Source of the DNA: Egicoccus sp035462025
Lineage (GTDB): Bacteria; Actinomycetota; Nitriliruptoria; Nitriliruptorales; Nitriliruptoraceae
Direction of reading: 5' to 3'
Assembly (NCBI GenBank): GCA_035462025.1
Contig: DATHUR010000121.1
Location: forward strand, 1-64,000
DNA length: 64,000 nt
Notes under the pieces: model-generated
What the model was told of the DNA's origin: nothing
The model's database searches: none
What the model saw: only the letters and a program-made list of their open reading frames with translations
Part shown: piece after piece, positions 23,282 through 32,727 of the stretch
How positions within the stretch are numbered: position 1 is the stretch's first letter
Layout: each line of letters starts with the position of its first letter
Position numbers and translations under genes: made by a program

Positions 23282-23383
23282 GGCCGGCCATCGTAGGGCC
23301 CCGGTCCGGTCACTAGGCTCGGCGGTCACGCCCCGTCCGTCTCCGGTGGTTTCCCCGGAGCCCACCTTGCCGAAGGAGTCTTC

Positions 23384-24877
23384 GTGCCCCGCGTCGAGCT
23401 CAGCACCGATCCACTCGCGTCGAGCCAGGCCGCCATGCTCGCCGTCGCGGCGTTTGCCGGCGACGGCGACGACGCGCCGCCGGTCCCCGCCGGTGGCGCC
23501 GCCGTGCTCGGCGAGGCCGTCGGCATCGACCTCGCCGCCGAGCTGACCACGGTGGGATTCCGGGCGGGCCCCGGCGAGGTGGTGCGCATTCCGACCCGCG
23601 GCGCGATCCCGGCCGCCACGATCGTGGTCGTCGGCCTGGGTCCGGCGGGCGAGGCCACGACCGACCGTCTCCGGCGTGCCGCGGCCGCGGTCGCGGGCGC
23701 CGCCGAACGGGTGGCGACCATCGCCACCGACCTGCCGTCGGCCCTGCCGGACGCGGACGCCGGCGATGCCGTCGGCGCCGTGGTCGAGGGGCTGGCGCTG
23801 GGTAGCTACCGGTTCGGCCGCTACCGCGCCGAGGCGCCCGGCCACCAGCTCGAGACGGCGACCCTGCACGTCGCGGACCCCGAGGCGAGCCGTGCCGCAG
23901 TCGACCTCGCCCTGGTCGCGGCCGACGCCGCCGCGTTCGCCCGTGACCTGGTCAACACGCCGCCGCAGGACAAGCGCCCGCCGGCGCTGGCCGAGCGGAT
24001 GGTCGAAGCCTTCGCCGGAACCGACGTCCAGGTCCGGGTGCTCGACGAACAGGCCCTCGAGGCGGGCGGCTACGGCGGGATCCTCGGCGTGGGCCGCGGC
24101 TCCTCCGAACCGCCGCGACTGGTCGAGTTGACCTATGCGCCGGACGGGGCGGAGCGCCACGTCGCGCTCGTCGGCAAGGGCATCACCTTCGACACGGGCG
24201 GCATCTCGCTCAAGCCGTCCGAGTCGATGGAGACCATGAAGATGGACATGGCCGGCGCCGCCACGGTGGCCGCCGTCGTCCGTGCAGCGGCCGAACTGCA
24301 GCTGCCGGTGCGCCTCACCGGCCTGCTCGCGCTCGCCGAGAACATGCCATCGGGCACGGCCACGCGGGTCAGCGACGTGCTCACCATGAAGGGCGGCACG
24401 ACCGTCGAGGTCATCAACACCGACGCCGAGGGCCGGTTGGTGCTCGGCGACGCGCTCGTGCACGCGTCCGAGGCGGAGCCGGACGCGATCGTCGACATCG
24501 CCACGCTCACCGGCGCAGCGGTGATCGCGCTCGGCGAGAAGGTCGGGGTGCTGATGGCCTCCGACGACGACCTGGCAACCGCCCTGCTCGATGCGTCGAA
24601 GCAGACCGGCGAGGCCTTCTGGCGGCTGCCGCTGGCCACCGAGCAGTACGGCGACCGCCTCGAGGGCTCGATCGCCGACCTGCGCAACTCCGGCAGCCGC
24701 TCGGCCGGCACCATCTTCGCCGGGCTGTTCCTGCACAAGTTCGTCGGGGACGGGATCCCCTGGGCCCACCTCGACATCGCCGGCGTCGCGTGGGCCGCCG
24801 AGCCCGACGGTTACAACGCCAAGGGCGCCACGGGCGTGCCGGTGCGCACGCTGCTGCGGTGGCTGCAGGCAGCGTGA
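23384..24877 (+). CDS. pepA: Leucyl aminopeptidase (M17)
   Basis: 497 residues, a cytosolic di-metal exopeptidase. The N-terminal macro-like domain (about 1-150) is followed by the catalytic domain with VGKGITFDTGGISLKP (Lys and Asp metal ligands), MDMAGAA (Asp) and NTDAEGRLVLGDAL (Asp, Glu, the M17 signature, plus the Arg). GTG 23384 follows GAAGGAG. Its stop overlaps the lipid-kinase start as GTGA, implying coupled translation. Confidence 0.95.
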   Translation: MPRVELSTDPLASSQAAMLAVAAFAGDGDDAPPVPAGGAAVLGEAVGIDLAAELTTVGFRAGPGEVVRIPTRGAIPAATIVVVGLGPAGEATTDRLRRAAAAVAGAAERVATIATDLPSALPDADAGDAVGAVVEGLALGSYRFGRYRAEAPGHQLETATLHVADPEASRAAVDLALVAADAAAFARDLVNTPPQDKRPPALAERMVEAFAGTDVQVRVLDEQALEAGGYGGILGVGRGSSEPPRLVELTYAPDGAERHVALVGKGITFDTGGISLKPSESMETMKMDMAGAATVAAVVRAAAELQLPVRLTGLLALAENMPSGTATRVSDVLTMKGGTTVEVINTDAEGRLVLGDALVHASEAEPDAIVDIATLTGAAVIALGEKVGVLMASDDDLATALLDASKQTGEAFWRLPLATEQYGDRLEGSIADLRNSGSRSAGTIFAGLFLHKFVGDGIPWAHLDIAGVAWAAEPDGYNAKGATGVPVRTLLRWLQAA

Positions 24878-25761
24878 GCGACGCCGACGGGTTCGTCCTG
24901 CTGGTCAACCGGGCTGCGGGCAGCTCCGAGGACGCGGTGATCGACCAGGTCGCGCTGCTGCTGCGCACGGCCGGGCACGAGGTCGAGATCCGCGCGTGCG
25001 GTCACCCCGACGACGTCGACGACGTCGTGGCGACGGTCGGTGACCGCACGCTGGTCGTCTGCGGTGGTGACGGCTCGCTCCACCTCGCCGTCGGCCGGCT
25101 GCGCTCCGCCGGCCGCCTCGACGTGGCCGTCGGGCTGATTCCGCTGGGGACGGGCAACGACTTCGCGCGGGCGGTCGGGATCCCGTTGGACGACGCGGGA
25201 GCGGCGGTCGAGCACCTGCTCGCCAGCGACCCGCGACCGATGGATCTGCTGGTCGGCGGCGACGACCGGGCGTGCGTGAACGCGCTGCACCTGGGCCTCG
25301 GGGCGACCGCCGCGGCGCGCGCCGACGCGATGAAGGACAGCCTCGACGACCTCGCCTACCCGCTCGGCGCGATCCTGGCCGGGCTCACCGCCGGCGGCAC
25401 GCAGATGCGCGTCGAGGTCGACGGCGAGGTCGTCGCGGACGGCCAGACCCTGCTGGTGGCCGTCTGCAACGGCACCGGGTTCGGGGGCGGCGCCCGCATC
25501 GCGCCGGACGCAGACCCGGCCGACGGCCTGCTCGACGTCGTGGTCGCCCAGGCGACCGGCCCGCTCGCCAGGGCTGCCTTCGGGCTCGCCCTGCAGCGCG
25601 GCACCCACCTCGAGCGCGAGGACGTCCACCTCGCCCGTGGCCGCCGCGTGGTCATCGAGGGCGAGGACCTGCGTGACGACGTCGACGGCGAACTCGGCGA
25701 ACCGGGGGCAGCGACCCCCGCCTGGCAGGTGGACGCGGGCGCGTGGCGGTTCGCCGGCTGA
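24874..25761 (+). CDS. Diacylglycerol kinase-family lipid kinase
   Basis: 295 residues. DAGK catalytic domain: VLLVNRAAGSSEDAV, TLVVCGGDGSLHLAVGRL (GGDGS ATP motif), VGLIPLGTGNDFAR (PxGTxND), then the C-terminal beta domain with GGGARIAPDADPADGLLDVVV. DgkB/YegS-like enzymes phosphorylate diacylglycerol or related lipids using ATP and Mg2+ at the membrane inner face. Overlaps pepA by 4 bases; the pairing itself is not known to be functional. Confidence 0.92.
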   Translation: MSDADGFVLLVNRAAGSSEDAVIDQVALLLRTAGHEVEIRACGHPDDVDDVVATVGDRTLVVCGGDGSLHLAVGRLRSAGRLDVAVGLIPLGTGNDFARAVGIPLDDAGAAVEHLLASDPRPMDLLVGGDDRACVNALHLGLGATAAARADAMKDSLDDLAYPLGAILAGLTAGGTQMRVEVDGEVVADGQTLLVAVCNGTGFGGGARIAPDADPADGLLDVVVAQATGPLARAAFGLALQRGTHLEREDVHLARGRRVVIEGEDLRDDVDGELGEPGAATPAWQVDAGAWRFAG

Positions 25762-25766
25762 GCGGA

Positions 25767-26159
25767 TCAGGCCGAGACGGGCGCCAGTTTCGCGAGGAAC
25801 CGCTCGCGGTCGACCAGGACGCGGCGGTGACGGATCTTGGCGACGGTCTCGCCGTCGTCCTCGACCAGGACGTTGAACTCGAGACGCCGGCCGTGATGGC
25901 CGATCAGCGTCGCGTGGGCACAGACCGTGTGGCCGACCGGCGTGGGCTGCAGGTGTTCGATCTCGGCCCAGGCGCCGACCGAGGTCTGGCCGTCGGGCAG
26001 GTCGTCGCAGATGGCGGCCACGCAGGCGCCCTCGGCCAAGGCGAGCAGGGCCGGCGTACCCAGCACGGGCACGTCGCCCGATCCGGCACGTTCCGCGGTG
26101 TGCTCGTCGGTGACCGTGAGGTGGTGGTCGGTCTTGAGCCCGGGGTCACAGCGCCCCAT
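25767..26159 (-). CDS. Second FlK-like hot-dog thioesterase
   Basis: 130 residues. VPVLGTPALLALAEGACVAAI, then SVGAWAEIEHLQPTPVGHTVCAHA and FNVLVEDDGETVAKIRHRRVLVD copy the FlK-like strand order and the Thr/Glu/His region of the thioesterase at 22345-22758, with limited sequence similarity. Alone on the minus strand, converging on the lipid kinase (5 bases between stops). Confidence 0.78.
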   Translation of the reverse strand: MGRCDPGLKTDHHLTVTDEHTAERAGSGDVPVLGTPALLALAEGACVAAICDDLPDGQTSVGAWAEIEHLQPTPVGHTVCAHATLIGHHGRRLEFNVLVEDDGETVAKIRHRRVLVDRERFLAKLAPVSA

Positions 26160-26432
26160 GTCGTCGTCCTCTGCGTCGCGTCGTCCGCCGCCAACCGACA
26201 GACCCACCGAGAGTACCGACCGCCGCTCCTTCTGCCCTCGTGCCGCATCACCGTCCCGCGCCGATAGCCGTTCGGCCAGCGGCCACCCGGCCAGCACCAG
26301 GGTGGTCGAACGGGTCCCGGGCCGCGCCCTCGGCGCTTTGGGACGGTCGCGGCCACTTCCCGCCGGCGGCGTGGGGCCGCACGATCTGGGGACCGCGGCC
26401 GACGACGGCGGCGACGTGACAGGAGACGCGCC

Positions 26433-26678
26433 ATGACCCACCCACCGAACGACCCCAGCCGGCCGCCCGAACGCGAACGCGAGATCATCGTCACCGACGG
26501 CGGACGTCGCGGGGGCGGCGCAGGCACCGCCATCGCCGTGATCCTCGGTGTCATCGTCGTGATCGTGCTGCTGTGGATGCTGTTCACCGGCGTGTTCACG
26601 GGCGGCGGCGACTCCGTGAACGTCGACATCCCCGACGAGGTGGACGTCAACGTCGACGCCGGCGACGGCGAGGGCTGA
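26433..26678 (+). CDS. Small single-span membrane protein
   Basis: 81 residues. Charged N-terminus with a RGGGAG linker, one strongly hydrophobic span (about 32-57, AIAVILGVIVVIVLLWMLF) and an acidic C-terminal region (DEVDVNVDAGDGEG) probably outside the membrane. Similar unnamed proteins are frequent in high-GC actinobacteria; no function known. The 273 bases upstream contain no gene I can support. Confidence 0.75.
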   Translation: MTHPPNDPSRPPEREREIIVTDGGRRGGGAGTAIAVILGVIVVIVLLWMLFTGVFTGGGDSVNVDIPDEVDVNVDAGDGEG

Positions 26679-26847
26679 CCCGCCCCGGGCGGCGTCACGG
26701 CGCACGGGAGCCCGGTCCGGTTGGACCGGACCGGGTCCCGGCTGGCAGGCTGCGCGGCACATGGCGGCTCGTGGCCGCCGCTGCCGCGCCCGGCCGCCCT
26801 GACGGCCACACCATCGGGCGCCTTCGTCGCACCGAGGAGTCGTCGCC

Positions 26848-27684
26848 GTGGAGGCCCCTGCCGCCGTCCTCGCGCTGGTCCTGGCCATGACCGCCGTCGG
26901 CGGTGCCGGCCTGGTCTGGTTCTTCCCCACGTGGGGTGCCGTCCGCCACGGCTACGAGATCCTCAGCACCGTGCTGGTCGCCCTGCTCGCCTGGGGCGCA
27001 TGGGGATCGCTGCGGGCACCGGTCCGCACCCTCGAGGGCACCGCACAGGCGGCGGACGGTGACCTCGCCCTGACCCTGCTGCTGGTGTTGACCGTGTGCA
27101 GCGCCGCCGCGGCGCTCCTGCTGGTCGTCCCCGTCCCGCCACTGCTGGCGCGCATCGTCGGCGGCGCCGGGACCCTGGCCGGGCTCGCCTCGTTCGTGCC
27201 GCTGGCCGCCATCCGGGCCGCTCGCGACGGCGCCGGCGGGCTGCCCCAGGGCGTCGCCGAACTGCTGCTGGGCGCACTGCTGCTCGGCGGGATCTGGGCC
27301 GGCATGGTGCTCGGCCACTGGTACCTCGTCGAGCGGCGGCTGACCAACCGCTACATGGTCGTGATGGCGTGGACCAACGTCGCCGCCGTGGTGGCCGGGC
27401 TCGGCTCGGTGCTGCTGTCGGGCCGCAACCCCGCGCCGTGCGAGGACCTCGCCGGCAGCGCCTTCGACACGTGCGCCCGTACGTTCTCGCCGATCCTGCG
27501 CATCGGGTCGATGACGCTGATCCTCGGCGTCGGGGTGCTGGCCCTGATCGCCCTGATCGCCGGCTTCAACGTCAAGCTTGCCCGCGAGGGCGGCCGCAGC
27601 ATCCAGGCCTCGACCGGCATGTTCTACCTGGCGGTCATCCTGGCCCCCGCGGCCGAGTTCGCCGCCAAGGTGCGCTTCTACTGA
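26848..27684 (+). CDS. Polytopic membrane protein of unknown function
   Basis: 278 residues with about eight hydrophobic spans (near 5-25, 35-55, 72-95, 100-122, 135-160, 170-190, 215-240 and 255-275). GTG 26848 follows GAGGAG by 9 bases. No transporter or enzyme motif seen. Its last 7 bases overlap the convergent gene. Confidence 0.78.
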   Translation: MEAPAAVLALVLAMTAVGGAGLVWFFPTWGAVRHGYEILSTVLVALLAWGAWGSLRAPVRTLEGTAQAADGDLALTLLLVLTVCSAAAALLLVVPVPPLLARIVGGAGTLAGLASFVPLAAIRAARDGAGGLPQGVAELLLGALLLGGIWAGMVLGHWYLVERRLTNRYMVVMAWTNVAAVVAGLGSVLLSGRNPAPCEDLAGSAFDTCARTFSPILRIGSMTLILGVGVLALIALIAGFNVKLAREGGRSIQASTGMFYLAVILAPAAEFAAKVRFY

Positions 27685-28379
27685 TCCGGGCGCAGGCGTC
27701 TCGACCGCACGAGGGCGACGACGGCGGCCGTCGCAACCGCAAGGAACCCGACGACAACGAGTGCGTCGAACGGGTCGAAGCCCTCGAGCACCACCGTCCC
27801 CGTGCTCGCTCGATCTCCGCTCGCCTCGATCTGCTGGATGGCCGTGCCCTCGTAGGCGATCGCCCACAGGGTCACCTCGCCGGGCCCGCCCGAGTCGAGC
27901 AGTGCCCTGCCGCTGCTGCCGTCGGCGAAGACGACGGTGACCGACGTGTCGACAGCCGGGCCGACCAGACCCCAGGACAGGCCCTGCCCGGGTGTCCTGA
28001 TCGACCAGACGGCAGGATCGGTCCCGTGCCAGCTGAAGTCGTCGGGTTCGGGCTCGGTGATCAGCTGGCCGCACGGCTGACCGACCGGGTCGGGCAGGTC
28101 GCCACTGCCACGAACCGTCGTGGCACACCAGCGCCCGTCGTCGATCGAGGACACGGCGACCACCCACGGGAACGGGTCGTCGCCCGCCAGGGTCAGCGTC
28201 GGCGGCTGCGTGACGACGAGCCCGTCGCCGTTCGTCACGGCCAGCGCCGAGATGCCCACCCCCAGCACGGCGACGAGTCCGATCGCCGAGGCCACGCCCA
28301 TGCCTCGGCGGAGCCGACGGCGGCCTGCCCCACGTCGAAAGGTCGCCGCAGCCTGCCGGGGCTGTTGATCGAGGTTCAT
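27678..28379 (-). CDS. Membrane-anchored extracytoplasmic protein of unknown function
   Basis: 233 residues. A basic N-terminal region ending in one hydrophobic span (about 28-48), an extracytoplasmic domain of about 150 residues with two cysteines (WCATTV, GQPCGQL), and a C-terminal span (about 205-225) followed by RSRRLRPDQ. This bitopic layout suits an exported beta-rich domain held by both ends. I do not recognise the family. ATG 28379. Confidence 0.75.
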   Translation of the reverse strand: MNLDQQPRQAAATFRRGAGRRRLRRGMGVASAIGLVAVLGVGISALAVTNGDGLVVTQPPTLTLAGDDPFPWVVAVSSIDDGRWCATTVRGSGDLPDPVGQPCGQLITEPEPDDFSWHGTDPAVWSIRTPGQGLSWGLVGPAVDTSVTVVFADGSSGRALLDSGGPGEVTLWAIAYEGTAIQQIEASGDRASTGTVVLEGFDPFDALVVVGFLAVATAAVVALVRSRRLRPDQ

Positions 28380-28499
28380 CGAAGGCCTCCAGACGCAGTC
28401 TCTCACAGCAGCGTGTGGGTGGCTGGGCGAAAGCGTGTGGAACCTGCACCGCGTCTGTCCGGCAACCATGCAGTCGAGCCGGCCAGGGCCGACCGGCCG

Positions 28500-29003
28500 T
28501 CAGGGGGTCAGCGTGGCGAGCAGGACGCCGTCGTCGAGGGGGAGCATGGCGATGGTGAACCGCTCGTCCTCGGCGAGATCGTCCGCCTGTCGCTGCAGGC
28601 TGGCGGCACCGGCCGCGGCCGCCGTGACCACCAGCATCCCGCCGGGCCGGAGCAGACGCGGGGCGTGGTCGATCGCCGCGGCGGTGGCGGCCGCGCCGCC
28701 CTGCGCGAGCACGAGGTCGTAGCCGCCGTCGGCGAGTCGCGGCAGCACGACCGCCGGATCGCCGACGATCGCGCGGACCCGGGCGGTCTGGCCCGCCTCG
28801 GCGATCGCCGCCGCGGCCCGCTCGTGCTGGTCGCGGTCGCTCTCGATGCTGGTCAGCGACCCGCCGGCGACCATGCCCGCCAGGACCGCCGCCGCGCTGG
28901 CGCCGCCGTCCGAACCGACCTCGACGACCGCGCGTGCACCGAGCGTCGCCGCCAGGACCCGCAGCAGGTCGCGGACCGCTGCGGACGAAGGGGACGCTGG
29001 CAC
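28500..29003 (-). CDS. O-methyltransferase-like protein next to the sigma-E operon
   Basis: 167 residues, a short Rossmann methyltransferase with AVVEVGSDGGASAAAVLAGM (motif I), SIESDRDQHERAAAAI, VRAIVGDPAVVLPRL and DLVLAQGG. In Mycobacterium tuberculosis the O-methyltransferase Rv1220c lies divergent from sigE; here the same gene order is kept. Start GTG 29003 follows GAGGAG. The acceptor is unknown. The divergent spacer 29004-29170 must hold the promoters of both this gene and sigE. Confidence 0.82.
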   Translation of the reverse strand: MPASPSSAAVRDLLRVLAATLGARAVVEVGSDGGASAAAVLAGMVAGGSLTSIESDRDQHERAAAAIAEAGQTARVRAIVGDPAVVLPRLADGGYDLVLAQGGAAATAAAIDHAPRLLRPGGMLVVTAAAAGAASLQRQADDLAEDERFTIAMLPLDDGVLLATLTP

Positions 29004-29170
29004 GTGAGAGCTCCTCGCCGGTGCTGCGACGCACGCTACCGCCGTGTGCGTCGGCCGCACCCGGCCTGGGGGATGGGGCTGGCTCGGCCGATGGGTCCGA
29101 GGTGCCCGCCCGGCCGCCCCCGGCGGTTATCCTCGGCCAGTCCGTCCGGACACCCTCCATCAGGAGCACC

Positions 29171-29839
29171 GTGCCGCAACGCTCGTATGCCGACGCCGAA
29201 GTGCTGCGCCGCTCGTCAGAGGCGGCCCGCACGGGCAACGACCTCGCGCGTCGCGAGGGGGCCCCGGCGATCCCGGTCACCCCGGCACCTCCACGCGGCC
29301 AGGGCCCTGCCCCCGCACGCCCGGGTGAGCCGGCACCGACCTGGGACGAGATCGCCGAGCGGTACGGCGACATGGTCTACACGATGGCCTACCGGCTGAC
29401 CGGCGACCGTGACGAGGCCCGCGACCTCGCCCAGGACGTCTTCGTCCGCGTCTACCGCAACCTCGACCGCTACCAGCCGGGCACCTTCGAGGGGTGGCTG
29501 TACCGCATCACCAAGAACCTGTTCCTCGACCGGGTCCGGCGACGTACACGCGTGCGGCTCGAACCGTTGCCCGACGAGGAGTGGAAGCAGCCCAGCGAGT
29601 CCGACCCCGGTCCGCTCGAGACCATCGAGGCCGGCGTCCTGCGCGGCGACCTCGAGACGGCGCTGGACGAGCTGCCCGCGGGCTTCCGCACCGCGGTCGT
29701 GCTCTGTGACGTGCAGGGGCTGAGCTACGAGGAGATCTCCGAGGCGCTCGGCTGGCCGATCGGCACCGTGCGCTCGCGCATCCACCGGGGCCGCAAGGCG
29801 CTGCGCAAGGCGCTCGAGTCGGGGGGTCGCCGTGGTTGA
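29171..29839 (+). CDS. sigE: ECF RNA polymerase sigma factor, SigE type
   Basis: 222 residues. A disordered 50-residue N-terminus, then sigma region 2 (YGDMVYTMAYRLTGDRDEARDLAQDVFVRVYRNL, with GTFEGWLYRITKNLFLDRVRRR for region 2.4) and region 4 (LPAGFRTAVVLCDVQGLSYEEISEALGWPIGTVRSRIHRGRKALRKAL). The gene order sigE, zinc anti-sigma factor, RseB-like, htrA, tatB is the envelope-stress locus known from mycobacteria. GTG 29171 follows AGGAG (29162-29166). Activity is set by the anti-sigma gene that overlaps its stop by 8 bases. Exact ortholog naming (SigE versus a related ECF) is inferred from context. Confidence 0.92.
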   Translation: MPQRSYADAEVLRRSSEAARTGNDLARREGAPAIPVTPAPPRGQGPAPARPGEPAPTWDEIAERYGDMVYTMAYRLTGDRDEARDLAQDVFVRVYRNLDRYQPGTFEGWLYRITKNLFLDRVRRRTRVRLEPLPDEEWKQPSESDPGPLETIEAGVLRGDLETALDELPAGFRTAVVLCDVQGLSYEEISEALGWPIGTVRSRIHRGRKALRKALESGGRRG

Positions 29840-30242
29840 CCGACACGTCAGCGGCGACCGCATCTCCGCGTTCCTCGACGACGAACTCGACGAACCGCGC
29901 GCGATGGCCGTGACCCGCCACCTCGCGGACTGCGACGCCTGCCTGGCCGAACTCGAGGACCTGCGCCGCACCCGGGACGCGCTGCGCCGCTGGGCGGCGA
30001 CGCCGGCGCCGGTCGTCCCGCTCGGCGGCATCCAGCGTCCCGGCCTGGTGCGCCAGGTCTCGCGTGGACTGCGGCTGGCGTCGGCCGGCCTGGTGGCGAC
30101 CGTGGCGCTCGTCGGCCTGGCCTACGTGCTGGGCGAGGACCGCGGCGAGGTGGTCCCGCCGGCGGATCTGTTCCTGATCGACCACCTGGCACGCACGGGC
30201 GACGGCCCGCTCCCGGCCCCCTACGGCTACGACGGCCGGTGA
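29832..30242 (+). CDS. Zinc-binding anti-sigma factor (RseA-like)
   Basis: 136 residues. The cytosolic N-terminal domain has the ZAS signature H-x3-C-x2-C in MAVTRHLADCDACLAEL, with FLDDELDEPRA before it; a membrane span follows at about 84-103 (LASAGLVATVALVGLAYVLG), and a short extracytoplasmic tail is last. This holds the sigma factor inactive until stress. It overlaps sigE by 8 bases (start GTG 29832), a usual coupling that keeps sigma and anti-sigma in balance. Confidence 0.93.
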   Translation: MVDRHVSGDRISAFLDDELDEPRAMAVTRHLADCDACLAELEDLRRTRDALRRWAATPAPVVPLGGIQRPGLVRQVSRGLRLASAGLVATVALVGLAYVLGEDRGEVVPPADLFLIDHLARTGDGPLPAPYGYDGR

Positions 30243-31324
30243 GGCTCCCGCTCGTCGCCACGGTGCTCGTCGTCGCGCTCGCGAGCCCGCCGGCCGCCGC
30301 GGCCGCGGTCGAGGAGTCCGAGCCGCCGGCGCCGGTCGCGTCGGGCGCCGGGGTCTTCTGGCTCGACCAGGCCCTCGCCGCGGCCCGCGACGTGCCCCAC
30401 ACCGGCCGGCTCGTGGTCGCCTCGTTCAGCCGCGAGGGACCCCAGTTGACCGAGGTCCAGGTCACCCGGGGGGTCGACGGCGGCCTGACCGTGGTGAAAG
30501 AGGGCGGCTGGGAGGTCGGTCGCGTCGGGCAGGAGGCGTTCCTGCGGTCGTCGGGGACGCTGCTGCGCCTGGGCGGCCTCGAGCAGCGCGCCGCGATCGA
30601 CCTCGACCGACTCGTCGGTAAGTACCTCATCGAGGTCAGGCCCCAGCGGACCGTGCTCGACACCGGCCCGACCCGGGTGCTCGAGTTGCGCGAGCACGGC
30701 AGCGACCGGGCCCGCGAGGTGCTCTATCTCGACCTCGAGACCGACCTGATCGTGCGACGCGAGACCTACGACACCGACGGTGAACCGCTGCGGGTGGTGG
30801 CCTACAGCGATCTCGAGGTGGTGGACGCACGGGTCGTCGCGCCCGATCCCGCCGGCCTCGAGGTCGAGGCCTTCTCGTTGACGTCGGCCGACATCGCCGA
30901 GTTCGAGTCGCGCGGGTTCGCCGCGCCGGCCACCCTGCCGGGCGGCTACGTGTTGCAGAGCGGGTTCGACCGTCCCGAGGCCAGCGTGCCGACGGTGCAC
31001 CTGGTCTACAGCGACGGGCTGTACACCCTGTCGGTGTTCGAGCAGCAGGGACGGATGTCGACCGCGGCGCTCGAAGGTGCCTCCGAGATGACCGCGCCAG
31101 GGGGCGGTGCCGTCTGGCGGCTGCCCGGCTCCGAACCCCGACGGGTGATCTGGCGCGGCGACGAGCGCACGTTCACAGCCATCACCGATGCACCGGTCGA
31201 TGAACTGCTTACCGTCGTGACCGGTTTGCCCAACGACCCTGCGCCCAGCATGCTTGGCCGCCTGACCCGCGGGATCAGCCGCGTGGGTCGATGGCTGTGG
31301 CCATTGGACCGGAGTGATACGTGA
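30239..31324 (+). CDS. RseB/MucB-like sigma regulatory protein
   Basis: 361 residues. N-terminal signal peptide (about 1-23, AVEE after it), then a LolA-like/RseB large domain (HTGRLVVASFSREG, VVKEGGWEVGRV, VREVLYLDLETDLIVRRETYDTDGEPLRVVAYSDLEV) and a smaller C-terminal domain (GYVLQSGF, VHLVYSDGLYTLSVFEQQG). RseB proteins bind RseA outside the membrane and protect it from proteolysis, and sense lipids or lipopolysaccharide. Mycobacteria lack this gene in the sigE cluster, so the locus here is closer to the proteobacterial rpoE-rseA-rseB order. The GTGA overlap (4 bases) with the anti-sigma gene and with htrA keeps the operon together. Confidence 0.85.
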   Translation: MRLPLVATVLVVALASPPAAAAAVEESEPPAPVASGAGVFWLDQALAAARDVPHTGRLVVASFSREGPQLTEVQVTRGVDGGLTVVKEGGWEVGRVGQEAFLRSSGTLLRLGGLEQRAAIDLDRLVGKYLIEVRPQRTVLDTGPTRVLELREHGSDRAREVLYLDLETDLIVRRETYDTDGEPLRVVAYSDLEVVDARVVAPDPAGLEVEAFSLTSADIAEFESRGFAAPATLPGGYVLQSGFDRPEASVPTVHLVYSDGLYTLSVFEQQGRMSTAALEGASEMTAPGGGAVWRLPGSEPRRVIWRGDERTFTAITDAPVDELLTVVTGLPNDPAPSMLGRLTRGISRVGRWLWPLDRSDT

Positions 31325-32727
31325 GCTACGACCGCGAGGAATGGCGGCGCCCCTGGCGCGGCGAGGACACGCCTGCGCCAACCGCCTCCGCGGCCGAGCC
31401 GTCGTCGCCCCCGCCATCCACTTCGGCGCCGTCGGAGCCGGCCTGGGCGCAGCCGGCGTCCGAGTCGACCCAGCAGATCCCGTTCACCACCGAGCCGATC
31501 GCGCGCTACCCGCAGCCACCGCCGGCCGCCTGGGACGAGTCGTCCGCGGGCCCGGGGTCGCCGGCGGGTTCGGTCCGCCCGCCCGACACCACGGGCACCG
31601 TCGACGCCCCGGCCCGTAGCGGTCGCGCCCGCAGTGGCCTGTTCGCGCTGCTCGCCGGCCTGCTCGGCGCCGTGATCGGCACGGTCGCCACCCTCGGTCT
31701 GCTGCTGCCCCGCCTCGACGCGGACACCGACGCCGGGTCCGGCCCCGTCGCCGCGCCGACCATCGAGATCGACGGCGACCCCAACCAGGTCGTGCCCGCC
31801 GTGGCGCAGGCCGTGACCCCGTCGGTCGTCACCATCGAACTCCGGGGCGGCACCGATCTGCCCGTCGAGTCCCAGGACGGGGTCGGCTCGGGCGTCATCT
31901 ACCGCTCCGACGGCTACATCCTGACCAACCACCACGTGGTCCGTGATGCCTCGTCGGTGCGCGTCCGGCTGTCCAGCGGCGACATCCTCGAAGGCGAGGT
32001 GATCGGCAGCGACGCGCTCAACGACCTCGCCGTCGTCCGGGTCGATCGCGACGACCTGCCGGCGGTCAACGTGCGCGACACCAGCGTCGAACCGCTCCTC
32101 GTCGGAGAACAGGTCGTGGCGATCGGCTCGCCCTTCGGCCTGCAGGCCTCGGTCACGTCGGGGATCATCTCGGCACTGAACCGCGACCTCCGCGTCGAGG
32201 AGACGGACGAGGGCGCGGGCGTGTTCTCCATCCCGAACGTGATCCAGACCGACGCGGCGATCAACCCGGGCAACTCCGGCGGTGCGCTGGTGGACGCCCG
32301 CGGGCGCCTGCTCGGGATCAACACCGCGATCCTGACCCGCACGGGCGCGAGCCAGGGCGTCGGCTTCGCGGTCCCCGTCGAACAGGCCATCACGTCCGCC
32401 GACCAGCTCATCGAGCAGGGCTTCGTCGAGCACCCGCTGCTCGGGGTGTCGGGGCTCGACGTCTCGCCCGAGGTCGCCGAGGAGTTCGGTCTCGAGGCAC
32501 CACGCGGTGCGCTGGTCGACTCGGTCCAGGAGGGCACCGGCGCGGACGAGGCAGGGATGCGTCCCGGCGACATCATCGTGTCCGTCGACGGTGAGCCGCT
32601 CGCCACGATGTCGGAGCTCGTCGCCGAGGTTCGCAGGCGCCAGCCGGGCGAGACGCTCGAGCTCGGGGTGGTCCGCGACGGCGAGGAGCTGACGATCGAG
32701 GTCACCCTCGGCGAACGCCCGCGCTGA
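31321..32727 (+). CDS. htrA: HtrA/DegP-type serine protease with one PDZ domain
   Basis: 468 residues. A proline-rich cytosolic N-terminus (1-98), one membrane span (about 100-125), then a trypsin-like domain with His205 (LTNHHVV), Asp235 (NDLAVVRV) and Ser319 (NPGNSGGALV), followed by a PDZ domain (about 385-468, LGVSGLDVSPE, GTGADEAGMRPGDIIVSVDG). It degrades misfolded exported proteins or cleaves the anti-sigma factor under stress. GTG 31321 overlaps the RseB-like stop by 4 bases. In mycobacteria HtrA follows sigE and rseA likewise. Confidence 0.95.
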   Translation: MSYDREEWRRPWRGEDTPAPTASAAEPSSPPPSTSAPSEPAWAQPASESTQQIPFTTEPIARYPQPPPAAWDESSAGPGSPAGSVRPPDTTGTVDAPARSGRARSGLFALLAGLLGAVIGTVATLGLLLPRLDADTDAGSGPVAAPTIEIDGDPNQVVPAVAQAVTPSVVTIELRGGTDLPVESQDGVGSGVIYRSDGYILTNHHVVRDASSVRVRLSSGDILEGEVIGSDALNDLAVVRVDRDDLPAVNVRDTSVEPLLVGEQVVAIGSPFGLQASVTSGIISALNRDLRVEETDEGAGVFSIPNVIQTDAAINPGNSGGALVDARGRLLGINTAILTRTGASQGVGFAVPVEQAITSADQLIEQGFVEHPLLGVSGLDVSPEVAEEFGLEAPRGALVDSVQEGTGADEAGMRPGDIIVSVDGEPLATMSELVAEVRRRQPGETLELGVVRDGEELTIEVTLGERPR

